Below are positions 28,511 to 36,773 of a DNA stretch of 64,000 nt, one piece after another; within the stretch, counting starts at the first letter, position 1, and every line of letters starts with the position of its first letter. A program made the position numbers and the translations under genes. The stretch comes from an uncultured Phocaeicola sp. (GTDB taxonomy: Bacteria; Bacteroidota; Bacteroidia; Bacteroidales; Bacteroidaceae), in the NCBI GenBank assembly GCA_944319745.1, contig CALUET010000014.1:62001-126000 (forward strand). Direction: 5' to 3'. A model generated the notes under the pieces. It was not told where the DNA came from and did no database searches. It worked only from the letters and a program-made list of their open reading frames with translations.

Positions 28511-29425
28511 TTATTTACTGTATGATGCTTTTACAAACGGAGCATTCAACAGATAATCGATGCTGACCTTCACACTTTCTTCAACCGGCATACTGTAACC
28601 TTCAATTTCGGCAACAATATCTTGCACACCGGCAACTTCTGCATTGTTGAAGATGGCATCAAATCCAACCATTCCGCTTTGTCCGATTTCACGGTCATCT
28701 TTGATGTGAAGAACCTTAAAGCGTCCCGGATATTTCTTGAAATAATCAACCGGACTCTTTCCGGCACGAACTACCCAATATACATCCATTTCAAAAAGAA
28801 CCAAGGCGGGATCAGTATGTTCTACCATATAATCATACATTACAACCTGATCTTCGATCTTTCCAAATTCGTATGCATGATTATGATAACCAAATGTCAT
28901 TCCGTTTTCCTGGCAGCGTTTTCCTATCTCATTGTAATATTTGCAATAAGTTTCCAAATCCTTAACAGTCTTCGGAGTGCTCATTGACGGACAAACAATG
29001 TATTTCATGCCGGCAGCTTTATGGTCAGCAATACATTTATCCCACCATTTTAATGATTCAGAAAAGTCGCCGGAAGCCAGTTCTTCATCGCTTAATCCTT
29101 TTCCTGTATGAGATGATAAGACTTTCATGCCGGCAGCTTCTACATCTTTCTTAAAGTCTTCTGGAGTTCTTCCATAGAATTTTCCGTCATTATAATTGGC
29201 AGCTTCTACACTGGTATAACCCATCTTTGCCAATTTGTTCAAAATATCTGTATACTCCGGACTCACGTTTCCGTCTTTATTACAGTTATTCAAAATATCT
29301 CTTACCGAATACAACTGAATGCAGACTTCCTTCTTTACAGGCTTTTCACCTGATGTTTCATTAGCAGAACAAGCCGTCATCATGGCCAATACTGCCAACA
29401 TTCCTAAATAAAATCGAATTTTCAT
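28511..29425 (-). CDS. TIM-barrel sugar isomerase/epimerase lipoprotein
   Basis: 304 residues. A lipoprotein signal (LGMLAVLAMMTAC, Cys19) places it in the envelope. The rest is a xylose-isomerase-like/AP-endonuclease 2-type TIM barrel: ICIQLYSVRD-type first strand (VCIQLYSVRDIL), TSVEAANYNDGKFYG, MTFGYHNHAYEFGK, LFEMDVYWVVRAGK and VLHIKDDREIG, with the usual Glu/His/Asp metal ligands. Such proteins isomerise or epimerise sugars, and some act on 3-keto sugars. It is the last gene of the tat/DUF1080 operon, 96 bases after the DUF1080 gene and 28 bases before the terminator. Its exact substrate is unknown. Confidence 0.88.
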   Translation of the reverse strand: MKIRFYLGMLAVLAMMTACSANETSGEKPVKKEVCIQLYSVRDILNNCNKDGNVSPEYTDILNKLAKMGYTSVEAANYNDGKFYGRTPEDFKKDVEAAGMKVLSSHTGKGLSDEELASGDFSESLKWWDKCIADHKAAGMKYIVCPSMSTPKTVKDLETYCKYYNEIGKRCQENGMTFGYHNHAYEFGKIEDQVVMYDYMVEHTDPALVLFEMDVYWVVRAGKSPVDYFKKYPGRFKVLHIKDDREIGQSGMVGFDAIFNNAEVAGVQDIVAEIEGYSMPVEESVKVSIDYLLNAPFVKASYSK

Positions 29426-29521
29426 AATGAATAATATTAAAGAAAAGCTGTTCCCAGCTGAATTTAATCATCCAACCTGAAACAGCTCTTCAAAAAATCA
29501 ATAAGTTATTTTAGCTTGGAA

Positions 29522-30406
29522 TTAATCCAATATTTTTACACGAATATTGCGGAACCAAACATCGTTTCCGTGATCTTGCAAACCAATAAATCCGGCATGT
29601 TCATCACCACCGCAGTTGTTCAACAATTCAAATGCCAACGGCCATTTCTCTTGGCTGAATTTACTTGCTTGCAACATGTCAGTCCATTGTGGAGTCCACA
29701 AATGATATTCAAGAACATTTACGTCGTTTTGTCCATGAACAACAGTTCCTTGGTAAACCATGATCTTAGCCTTATTCCACTCTCCAAACGGTTTTGCATT
29801 TTGAGGATTAGCAGGAATCATGTCATACAAAGAAGCAGCCTGACGGTTATTATCTTTTCCTAACTTCGCATCCGGATGATTTTCATTATCCAAAATCTGG
29901 AATTCAGGAGCAGAAATATAAATCGGTTCCAAACGTTCGTTTCCGTCTTTATCAGTAGATGTTACTTCCTGAGCTAAATAAAGAATACCGGAATTACCGC
30001 CTTTAGAGATTTTCCATTCGAGTTGCAACTCGAAGTTTTTAAATTTATGTGCAAAGATCAAATCTCCACCATCTCCATCTTGTGCCTCACCGCCGCCAGA
30101 GCCATTAAATTTGATGCAACCATCTTCAATCACCCATTTAGACGGAACACGGTCTTTTCCGTAACCACGCCATCCATTGAATGTCTTACCATCAAAAATA
30201 GTAATGAATCCATCAGCATCAATCGGCAAAGTTAAAGAGTCAGTTTCCGGCGCCTTCAACGATTTTGAATAAGTCAAAGTTGTTGTCGTAGCAGCAGCTT
30301 TACTTTCATCACCGGCTTGTTCTGCAGCTTTTTTATTACCGCTTCCACAAGAAACGATACTTCCTGCCAATAAACAATAAGCTAAAGTGTAAAATACTTT
30401 TTTCAT
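29522..30406 (-). CDS. DUF1080 lipoprotein (3-keto-glycoside hydrolase type)
   Basis: 294 residues. The lipoprotein signal ends IVSC (Cys20), followed by an Ala/Lys-rich linker. The DUF1080 domain covers about 65-294: FITIFDGKTFNGWRGYGK, WVIEDGCIKFNGS, FELQLEWKISKGGNSGILYL, APEFQILDNENHPDA and the closing VWFRNIRVKIL. Family members hydrolyse glycosides whose sugar has been oxidised at C3. Here the gene directly follows a Tat-exported dehydrogenase (39 bases), a natural supplier of such substrates in the periplasm. Codon use in this gene and its two neighbours leans on U-ending codons (GGT, GCT, CGT), a sign of high expression. Confidence 0.92.
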   Translation of the reverse strand: MKKVFYTLAYCLLAGSIVSCGSGNKKAAEQAGDESKAAATTTTLTYSKSLKAPETDSLTLPIDADGFITIFDGKTFNGWRGYGKDRVPSKWVIEDGCIKFNGSGGGEAQDGDGGDLIFAHKFKNFELQLEWKISKGGNSGILYLAQEVTSTDKDGNERLEPIYISAPEFQILDNENHPDAKLGKDNNRQAASLYDMIPANPQNAKPFGEWNKAKIMVYQGTVVHGQNDVNVLEYHLWTPQWTDMLQASKFSQEKWPLAFELLNNCGGDEHAGFIGLQDHGNDVWFRNIRVKILD

Positions 30407-30445
30407 TTTATTCCTAATTTATTAAAACTATATTTTCTCAAATAA

Positions 30446-31921
30446 TCATTTCGGCATATCAGGCAACTTCCATCCTTCACGATAGTTATGCTTAATCAAT
30501 TGTTCAGCAAATTGCTTAGCATTAATAGGATCTGTCCAAGTTTTGTTGAAAGACGGATGTCCATCATGAATTGTAAAGCCATCTTTTACGCAAATCTTGA
30601 TTTCTTCGTTATCGCCGATGTTGGTAAAGCGCATATTTTCGCCGTCCCATTCCAACGTACGATTCAACGCTTGCAGACGAATTGCAAGAACTCCCATCAC
30701 AACCATTTCGTTGAACGGACCTGCTTCTGAGAAGTTAGATTTCGGTTGTACACGAGAAGACGGATTTTCTTTACAAGCACGTACCCAATCCATCTCATGA
30801 GATGTCGTAACACGACGGCATACTTTCGGAGCATTTGGCTTGCGTCCTGACAATAAGAACGGTTGTTCTCCATAGCAACCACAAATCAAAGTATCTTTTG
30901 TTCCATGGAAAATTGTCAAACCACCGCCGGGACCCATCAATTGTTTATTCTGCGGGAAACCTTTCGGACGGTCAGGCATCATACCACCATCGTACCAATG
31001 TACTTCAACTTCTGGCATTGCAACTTTCGGCATATTCTCACGAGCCGGGAAAATCATCTTCACATGCTGAGCTTGCGGAGCGCATGCATTTAAAAGAAGA
31101 GTAGAAGATCCTTCTACTTTTGTAGGATAACCTAATTTCAATGCCTTAAACGGTTGATGCAAAATATGGCAAGCCATATCACCTAATGCACCGGTACCGT
31201 AATCCCACCATCCACGCCAGTTCCAAGGATGATAAAGTGCATTATAAGGATTGTACGCAGCCGGTCCTGTAAACAAATCCCAATCCAAAGTCTTCGGAAT
31301 GCGATCAGCTTTTTCAGGAGCGTTTAATCCTTGCGGCCAGATCGGACGGTCTGTTGCGCATTCTACTTTTGTTACCTCACCAATTTCACCATTCCAAATC
31401 CATTCGCAAACTAAATCAGTACCTTCACCAGACGATCCTTGGTTACCCATCTGGGTACAAACTCCGGTAGATGCTGCCAACTTAGTCAATAAACGAGATT
31501 CATAAACAGAGTGAGTCAACGGTTTCTGACAGTAAACATGCTTACCTAATGTCATGGCTTCTGCAGTAATAATTGCATGTGTATGGTCTGCAGTTGCAAC
31601 AATTACGGCATCAATAGACTTACCTACCTCGTCGAACATCTTTCTGTAATCCCAATAATGTTTAGCATTAGGATGTTCATCGAATACGCCTTTAGCATAT
31701 TTCCAGTCAACATCGCAAAGAGCTACAATATTTTCCGTTCCTTTTACCGCATTAATATTAGCGTGTCCCATACCACCAATACCAACAGCTGCGATGTTCA
31801 ACTTGTCAGACGGAGCAATATGTCCGTGACTTTTTCCTAAAATTGTACTTGGAGCGATTGTAATTCCAGCCAAAGCTGCTGCTCCTGTCTTGAGAAAATC
31901 TCTTCTTGAAAAGTTTGACAT
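30446..31921 (-). CDS. Tat-exported Gfo/Idh/MocA family dehydrogenase
   Basis: 491 residues. The N-terminus MSNFSRRDFLKTGAAALAGI has the twin-arginine motif SRRDFLK (Arg6-Arg7), identical to that of the dehydrogenase at 10.2-11.5 kb, so export by the Tat system encoded in the same operon is expected. The Rossmann loop is GIGGMG, CDVDWKYA suggests NAD(H), and the lysine-bearing signature is YCQKPLTHS (Gln in place of the usual Glu of EKP). Segments such as HPWNWRGWWDYGTGALGDMACH are typical of the large Tat-dependent subfamily. It likely oxidises a sugar for the downstream DUF1080 protein; substrate unknown. Confidence 0.93.
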   Translation of the reverse strand: MSNFSRRDFLKTGAAALAGITIAPSTILGKSHGHIAPSDKLNIAAVGIGGMGHANINAVKGTENIVALCDVDWKYAKGVFDEHPNAKHYWDYRKMFDEVGKSIDAVIVATADHTHAIITAEAMTLGKHVYCQKPLTHSVYESRLLTKLAASTGVCTQMGNQGSSGEGTDLVCEWIWNGEIGEVTKVECATDRPIWPQGLNAPEKADRIPKTLDWDLFTGPAAYNPYNALYHPWNWRGWWDYGTGALGDMACHILHQPFKALKLGYPTKVEGSSTLLLNACAPQAQHVKMIFPARENMPKVAMPEVEVHWYDGGMMPDRPKGFPQNKQLMGPGGGLTIFHGTKDTLICGCYGEQPFLLSGRKPNAPKVCRRVTTSHEMDWVRACKENPSSRVQPKSNFSEAGPFNEMVVMGVLAIRLQALNRTLEWDGENMRFTNIGDNEEIKICVKDGFTIHDGHPSFNKTWTDPINAKQFAEQLIKHNYREGWKLPDMPK

Positions 31922-31946
31922 GATTTTAAATTTAAGTTTATAACTA

Positions 31947-33026
31947 TTAATTATTATTGTTTAATAACCCATATCCATTCTTCATTGTCCGCCTTCGTTC
32001 CCGTATCTCTTCAAGAGTTTCCAGATTCCCTATTGCAGGCAAATCATGTTTTCTGGCATCGTCCAAGAATTTCCATGCATATTCCGAAGCAATAGCAGAA
32101 TCTCTCATCAAGGGAAGTTTTGGAGAACGCACTCCACTTTCTATGCTATCGGCGAAAAGTTCGCACAATTTATCGATATTCTTTCCACCAAAAGGTTTCT
32201 CTATACGAAGTGTTTGATTAACACCATGTAAATCGACTAGTGCCGTTTTAAAATCATGTGTCATTCGGACAATTCCTTTCGTTCCTATAATATCAATATA
32301 AGAATTATGCGTTTGCTCTTTTGACAATTGCCCATAAACAAACCCTTGCGTAATATCAAACACAACTCCACTTTCGAACGTTCCATGACATTGCAGCCAC
32401 CAAGGATCTTTATAGCTCCACATTCTAAGAGCCTGCGCGTGCCACGTTTTATACTCACAACCAGCATACCATCTAGCAATATCCACATAATGCATTCCGC
32501 AATCATGGAAAGCCGGTCCTTCATATTCATGTCCTTCACCAGGAGCCAACCCGGGTGTCATGTGACAAACCCGAATAATCGCTAATTCTCCAATCTCGCC
32601 CTGTTCAATGAACTCTTTGATTTGATTATGATACCACGAGTTGCGAAGATATAAATTTACCGTAGAAAAACAAAGAGAATTCTCAGTTATTTTTACAACA
32701 TCCCATTCTTTTTCTATAGAGTCGGCTATCGGTTTTTCCGAAATAATGTGTTTCTTATAGCGAACAGCTTTTTCTATTTGTTCTTTTCTGAAATTAGCCA
32801 AAGTAAAAAGACCGACAACTTGTACACTTTCATCTTCAAATATAACTTGTTCATCATCTACTATTTGAGATTCCGGCGACAAAATCTTGGCTTTTTCCCG
32901 CGTTCGAGGATTCGTGTCACAAATATACGCAATCTCCCATCTCCCGCTCTTTTGCATTTCTTCCAGATAGAATTTTCCCATTCTACCTAAGCCTATTAAC
33001 CCAACTTTTATCTTAGCCTTTCCCAT
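31947..33026 (-). CDS. Cytoplasmic Gfo/Idh/MocA family oxidoreductase
   Basis: 359 residues from ATG 33026 (MGKAKIKVGLIGLGRMGK). An in-frame start 30 codons upstream would overlap tatC and is not family-like. No export signal is present, so unlike the next gene this enzyme should stay in the cytoplasm. The nucleotide loop is GLGRMG, and the catalytic lysine is in ISEKPIADSIEK. The sequence FHDCGMHYVDIARWYAGCEY carries the usual family His. It lies 38 bases after tatC and 25 before the Tat-exported paralogue. It may reduce an imported keto-sugar or act as an inositol-type dehydrogenase; the sequence does not decide. Confidence 0.9.
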   Translation of the reverse strand: MGKAKIKVGLIGLGRMGKFYLEEMQKSGRWEIAYICDTNPRTREKAKILSPESQIVDDEQVIFEDESVQVVGLFTLANFRKEQIEKAVRYKKHIISEKPIADSIEKEWDVVKITENSLCFSTVNLYLRNSWYHNQIKEFIEQGEIGELAIIRVCHMTPGLAPGEGHEYEGPAFHDCGMHYVDIARWYAGCEYKTWHAQALRMWSYKDPWWLQCHGTFESGVVFDITQGFVYGQLSKEQTHNSYIDIIGTKGIVRMTHDFKTALVDLHGVNQTLRIEKPFGGKNIDKLCELFADSIESGVRSPKLPLMRDSAIASEYAWKFLDDARKHDLPAIGNLETLEEIRERRRTMKNGYGLLNNNN

Positions 33027-33064
33027 ATAATTTGACTTTACTGAATTTCTATTGCCATTACAAA

Positions 33065-33868
33065 TCACGCAGCCGCCTCTTTCCCCGATTTCACAAGAAA
33101 TGCGCTCAATTCCCACAGCACATAAATAGGAATAAAGACTGCGAACAAGGTAAACGGATCTGCCGACGGGGTAATCAAAGCAGATACAACCATAAGAGCA
33201 ACAACAGCATGCCGACGATATTTATGGAAGAATGTCCGATCCAACAGCCCGAGCTTTGACAACAACATTGCCAACAAAGGCAGTTCAAAGATAATTCCCA
33301 TCATAAAAATCATCATTAAAAAATAATTCATATACGAGTCAAGTGAAAGCTGATTAGTTATCGTACTGCTCAACTCATACGTATATAAAAAGCGAAGCGT
33401 CAAGGGGAACACCATGGAATAACCCACTACACATCCGATAAAAAACATTATCGTTCCAAAAAAGAAAGCCCATTTGATCCCTTTTCTCTCATTATCATAT
33501 AATGCCGGACAAATAAATCTCCAAACTTCAAAGATAAGATAAGGAAAAGTCAACAAGAATGCCAACCAAAAAGATAACGACATGTGAATAAAAAACTGAG
33601 ATGCCAGATGAATATTAATGACCGATACATTAAATGTTCCGCCACTCATATCCGGAATCAACGATGTCAATGAATTTAATTTGCCTAACCATCTATAGAA
33701 AAAAAAGTCTTCTCTACAAGGAGCCATTATTACGTTGTCAAACAAATAAGGTATAAATGCAAAACCCAACAACATAAAAACAGCCAAGGCAATAATCACC
33801 CTCATCAGCATCCATCTCAGCGCTTCGAGATGGTCCCAAAAAGACATTTCTGCTTTCGCGTCGTCCAT
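33065..33868 (-). CDS. tatC: Sec-independent protein translocase TatC
   Basis: 267 residues with six predicted membrane helices, the Tat component that binds twin-arginine signal peptides. Family landmarks are the N-terminal FWDHLEALRW (residues 10-19), FPYLIFEVWRFICPALYDNERKG in the second periplasmic/cytoplasmic loop region, and the C-terminal FTLFAVFIPIYVLWELS. The usual HLxELR is here HLEALR: Ala16 is at the place of the signal-binding glutamate of E. coli TatC, although Glu15 is adjacent and the loop ER is kept. It is 15 bases after tatA and upstream of two dehydrogenase genes in the same run. Confidence 0.96.
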   Translation of the reverse strand: MDDAKAEMSFWDHLEALRWMLMRVIIALAVFMLLGFAFIPYLFDNVIMAPCREDFFFYRWLGKLNSLTSLIPDMSGGTFNVSVINIHLASQFFIHMSLSFWLAFLLTFPYLIFEVWRFICPALYDNERKGIKWAFFFGTIMFFIGCVVGYSMVFPLTLRFLYTYELSSTITNQLSLDSYMNYFLMMIFMMGIIFELPLLAMLLSKLGLLDRTFFHKYRRHAVVALMVVSALITPSADPFTLFAVFIPIYVLWELSAFLVKSGKEAAA

Positions 33869-33883
33869 ACCCTTTAAAGCTGA

Positions 33884-34084
33884 TTATTTTTTCTCCTTAT
33901 CTGTGTCAACGTCTTTTTCTATATCCTTCTCTATTCCGTTAATACCGTCTTTAAAACTCCTGACACCTTTACCGATGCCCTTCATCAACTCTGGTATTTT
34001 TTTACCGCCAAACAGCAATAAAATGATTAAGACTATTACAATTATCTCCGGTGTTCCCAACGAACCAAATAAAAATGTATTCAT
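33884..34084 (-). CDS. tatA: Sec-independent protein translocase TatA
   Basis: 66 residues. One N-terminal membrane helix (EIIVIVLIILLLF) runs into the hinge and amphipathic helix signature LFGGKKIPELMKGIGKGVRSF, then an acidic/lysine-rich tail. TatA oligomers form the passage for folded Tat substrates. No tatB is seen, so this is a minimal TatAC type. It is the first gene of the operon, with a predicted promoter about 100 bases upstream. Confidence 0.95.
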   Translation of the reverse strand: MNTFLFGSLGTPEIIVIVLIILLLFGGKKIPELMKGIGKGVRSFKDGINGIEKDIEKDVDTDKEKK

Positions 34085-34186
34085 GCGTATTTGTTTTTAA
34101 GTAAATGTTTTCTTAGGTATATTTCATTTTTTAAATTTCAGAGCCTATGCGTCCGGTCATAAACATTACATTCGGAATCGCTATTG

Positions 34187-34194
34187 CAAAGATA
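34187..34194 (-). promoter_or_regulatory. Predicted -7 box for the tat/DUF1080 operon
   Basis: TATCTTTG on the minus strand, about 103 bases upstream of tatA. It leaves a 5' leader near 95 bases, long enough for a control element, although I see no convincing hairpin in it. The 276-base gap to the DUF6377 gene holds nothing else recognisable. Confidence 0.45.
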
Positions 34195-34360
34195 AAATAC
34201 TTCAGTCTCTGTTTTAATTATAAATGTATTTATGTAGAATTACAAATCATTTAATACATTGCACTGCAAATATATACAAATTATTCTACAAAAATAAATG
34301 TAGACGTAATAAAAAAGATTTCAAACTTTAGAAAAGTTTATTTCGTCCTTTTCAAAGACA

Positions 34361-36028
34361 TTATTCATCCTTTTCCGGCAAATGATGCACCTCTCCTATT
34401 TGCAAAACTTTTTGCTCGAAGATTTCTTTATCCACGTTTGCCTTATTTCTCATCTTTGTTCGGTAATTATATATCGTACTCATAGAGCAACGAAGGAAAC
34501 TTGCTATTTTACCTGTATCGGTAATTCCTAAACGCAACAAAGCGTATATACGTAATTCCGTACTAAACAAGTTTCCCGGACGCAGGGTTATCTTTTCACC
34601 TTCCATCAGCAATGCATTAAAATCGGCAACAAATGTCGGATACAGACTTAGGAATATGCTGTCAAAATGGCCATACAACATGTTCAACTCCGAATCAACG
34701 GTTGCAGTAGATCGCAGCTTTTTAATCAGTTCTTCATAATGTCTGTTAATTGCCAACTTATACAATGTCCGCTGATAATCCTCCATTTTGCCGATATAAT
34801 CGGAACATAAATTAAAGAATTGCGCAATATATTGCTCCTTTATATGATTTACCTCTACCAATTGAGCGTTTTTTTCGTTCAACAATTCATTGACGTTATG
34901 CAATGTTTCATTCAACTTTTGAAATTTAGCATTGCTTTCCGATAGTTCTTCTTTTATCTTCGATATCTTCTTCCACTGTATATATATGTATATAACAAGC
35001 AAGACCAAGAAGCCGGAGAACACACAAATCATGATAAAATAATTCATCAAATCCGACTTAACCTTAGCCTCTTTTGCCTGGTAATTCGCACTGATTATAG
35101 AATAAAACTTATATATTCGGGCCACACGAAAGGAAATGCCGGAAGCAATGGCGTCATCAATTGCCGACTGCGTAAACTTAAAAGCATTTGCCAGATCGTT
35201 ATTTTTATAAGCAATCTCCGCCAGATTTTGCATGGAAGCATTCTCTCTTGTAGCATTTTGAAGGTCGGAAATTGCAGAAAGAATAAAATATTTTCTTTCT
35301 TCGTCCTCGTTCCCTCTCGCCTGATTCAGTATGGCCAAAGCATGAGTTACGATTGCATAATTCGGACTGCCGGCTTCCACCGACTCCAACAATTCCTTCA
35401 GTATGGCCTCGGTCTTCGTTTCATCGACCGCAAAATATCGGCTTGCCATCCGACTTTTATAATCAAACGATGCCGTATCAAGCACCGATAGCAGCGAATC
35501 TTCGTAAAGTTTATACTGATCCGTGTACTGATCCCGGGATATTGAAGCCGCATAATATTCAAAAAAACGGCAATATACGGTATAATAATCGGGAAGCAGT
35601 CTCTTGGGCAATGCCTGAGAATCTATACTCTCCAATATCTTTTCGGCCTCTCTATACATTCCGCACATCGAATATAGCAGAACCAGCCGCAACTCCGACT
35701 CATACTTCCAATAAGTCGAACGTCGGGAATTTGCTATTTGAAGGTTACGATTCACATAATGCAAGGCCGAGTCTATATTAAATTTCTGGTATTCCAAATA
35801 AAGAGCGGAGTTAATTTCATATTCGCGCACCGAAGAAATGTCATGCGAATGCAACATCTTTTTTATCTGTCCAATGCGTTCTTCTTTCTCATCAATGTAC
35901 TCTTGTTTATGCAGCATAACAAAATCCAGCGAATCGGTCAAGCGCGTCAATGCATGATCAGCATAAACAAACAAGGCCCAATTGCTTATCAAACACAACA
36001 AACAACGTTTAAAAAATAAAGATTTCAT
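34361..36028 (-). CDS. DUF6377 membrane-spanning transcriptional regulator
   Basis: 555 residues. A signal peptide (FFKRCLLCLISNWALFVYA) is followed by a periplasmic helical, TPR-like sensor region (about 30-320). One membrane helix sits at about 327-350 (IMICVFSGFLVLLVIYIYI). A coiled coil comes next (about 355-400, SESNAKFQKLNETLHNVNEL), and a C-terminal helix-turn-helix spans about 496-529 (LLRLGITDTGKIASFLRCSM). This is the DUF6377 layout of Bacteroidota, in which a periplasmic signal is passed directly to a cytoplasmic DNA-binding domain, often for carbohydrate genes. It sits immediately upstream of the tat/DUF1080 operon on the same strand, so it is a candidate regulator of it; that is inference. 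Confidence 0.88.
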   Translation of the reverse strand: MKSLFFKRCLLCLISNWALFVYADHALTRLTDSLDFVMLHKQEYIDEKEERIGQIKKMLHSHDISSVREYEINSALYLEYQKFNIDSALHYVNRNLQIANSRRSTYWKYESELRLVLLYSMCGMYREAEKILESIDSQALPKRLLPDYYTVYCRFFEYYAASISRDQYTDQYKLYEDSLLSVLDTASFDYKSRMASRYFAVDETKTEAILKELLESVEAGSPNYAIVTHALAILNQARGNEDEERKYFILSAISDLQNATRENASMQNLAEIAYKNNDLANAFKFTQSAIDDAIASGISFRVARIYKFYSIISANYQAKEAKVKSDLMNYFIMICVFSGFLVLLVIYIYIQWKKISKIKEELSESNAKFQKLNETLHNVNELLNEKNAQLVEVNHIKEQYIAQFFNLCSDYIGKMEDYQRTLYKLAINRHYEELIKKLRSTATVDSELNMLYGHFDSIFLSLYPTFVADFNALLMEGEKITLRPGNLFSTELRIYALLRLGITDTGKIASFLRCSMSTIYNYRTKMRNKANVDKEIFEQKVLQIGEVHHLPEKDE

Positions 36029-36068
36029 TTGTTTGAGGATAAAAGATTTTGCATATCATTAGTCCCTT

Positions 36069-36076
36069 CAAAGATA
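36069..36076 (-). promoter_or_regulatory. Predicted -7 box for the DUF6377 gene
   Basis: TATCTTTG on the minus strand, 40 bases before the ATG at 36028. Confidence 0.5.
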
Positions 36077-36237
36077 AGCATATTTTTCTTTCCGCCCAAA
36101 CTTACCCCACCGAACCGGCATCGACCTTACAAAAGTACTGCATCTTTTACATGAAAGATGCAGTAAACTGCCTCACTTCTTCGCGTACTTTTCAAAAAAA
36201 TATCAGGAAGGAAACATAAAAAAATGCCCTTTTTAAT

Positions 36238-36245
36238 TAACTTTG
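36238..36245 (+). promoter_or_regulatory. Predicted -7 box for the nitroreductase gene
   Basis: TAACTTTG matches TAnnTTTG, 24 bases before the ATG at 36270. Confidence 0.55.
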
Positions 36246-36269
36246 TTGCAAGACTAATATTTCAACCAC

Positions 36270-36773
36270 ATGAAACTTTTAGAATTAATCAAGAAGCGTT
36301 ATTCTGTACGCAACTACCTCTCCAAACCCATAGAAAGCGAAAAATTAAACTACATTATGGAATGTACACGCATGGCGCCTTCGGCCGTAAACTTACAGCC
36401 CTGGAAATTTGCCATCGTAACCGACGAGAAACTGCTGACAGCATTACAAAGCGTCTACCCGAAAGACTGGATAAAAAGCGCACCCTGCATCATTGTTGCT
36501 TGCGTAGACCACGATATATCCTGGCACAGAAAAGCAGACAACAAGGATCATGGCGACATTGATGTGGCCATCGCCGTAGAGCATTTGTGCCTGGCTGCCG
36601 CAGAACAAGATTTGGGGACCTGCTGGGTTTGTAACTTTGATGCAAAAGCATGTCACCAAATAATGCAGCTCGCACCTCAACTGGAGCCGGTCGTCCTCAT
36701 TCCTATTGGCTATCCGGCAGACAATACAATTCCAGAAAAGAAACGGAAGAGTATAAAAGAAATCACGTTATAA
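36270..36773 (+). CDS. Nitroreductase family FMN oxidoreductase
   Basis: 167 residues, a small single-domain member. FMN-binding motifs are KKRYSVRNYLSKPI at residues 8-21, ARMAPSAVNLQPW-type (TRMAPSAVNLQPW) near 30, and AVEHLCLAAAEQDLGTCWV followed by LIPIGYPAD. Such enzymes reduce nitro compounds or quinones with NAD(P)H; the natural substrate is unknown. It is a single-gene unit transcribed divergently from the DUF6377 regulator, with about 490 bases before the next gene. Confidence 0.93.
   Translation: MKLLELIKKRYSVRNYLSKPIESEKLNYIMECTRMAPSAVNLQPWKFAIVTDEKLLTALQSVYPKDWIKSAPCIIVACVDHDISWHRKADNKDHGDIDVAIAVEHLCLAAAEQDLGTCWVCNFDAKACHQIMQLAPQLEPVVLIPIGYPADNTIPEKKRKSIKEITL

Noticed and set aside
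33027-33116. 30-codon upstream extension of the cytoplasmic Gfo/Idh/MocA gene
   Set aside because: It overlaps tatC and lacks family similarity; ATG 33026 gives the standard N-terminus.
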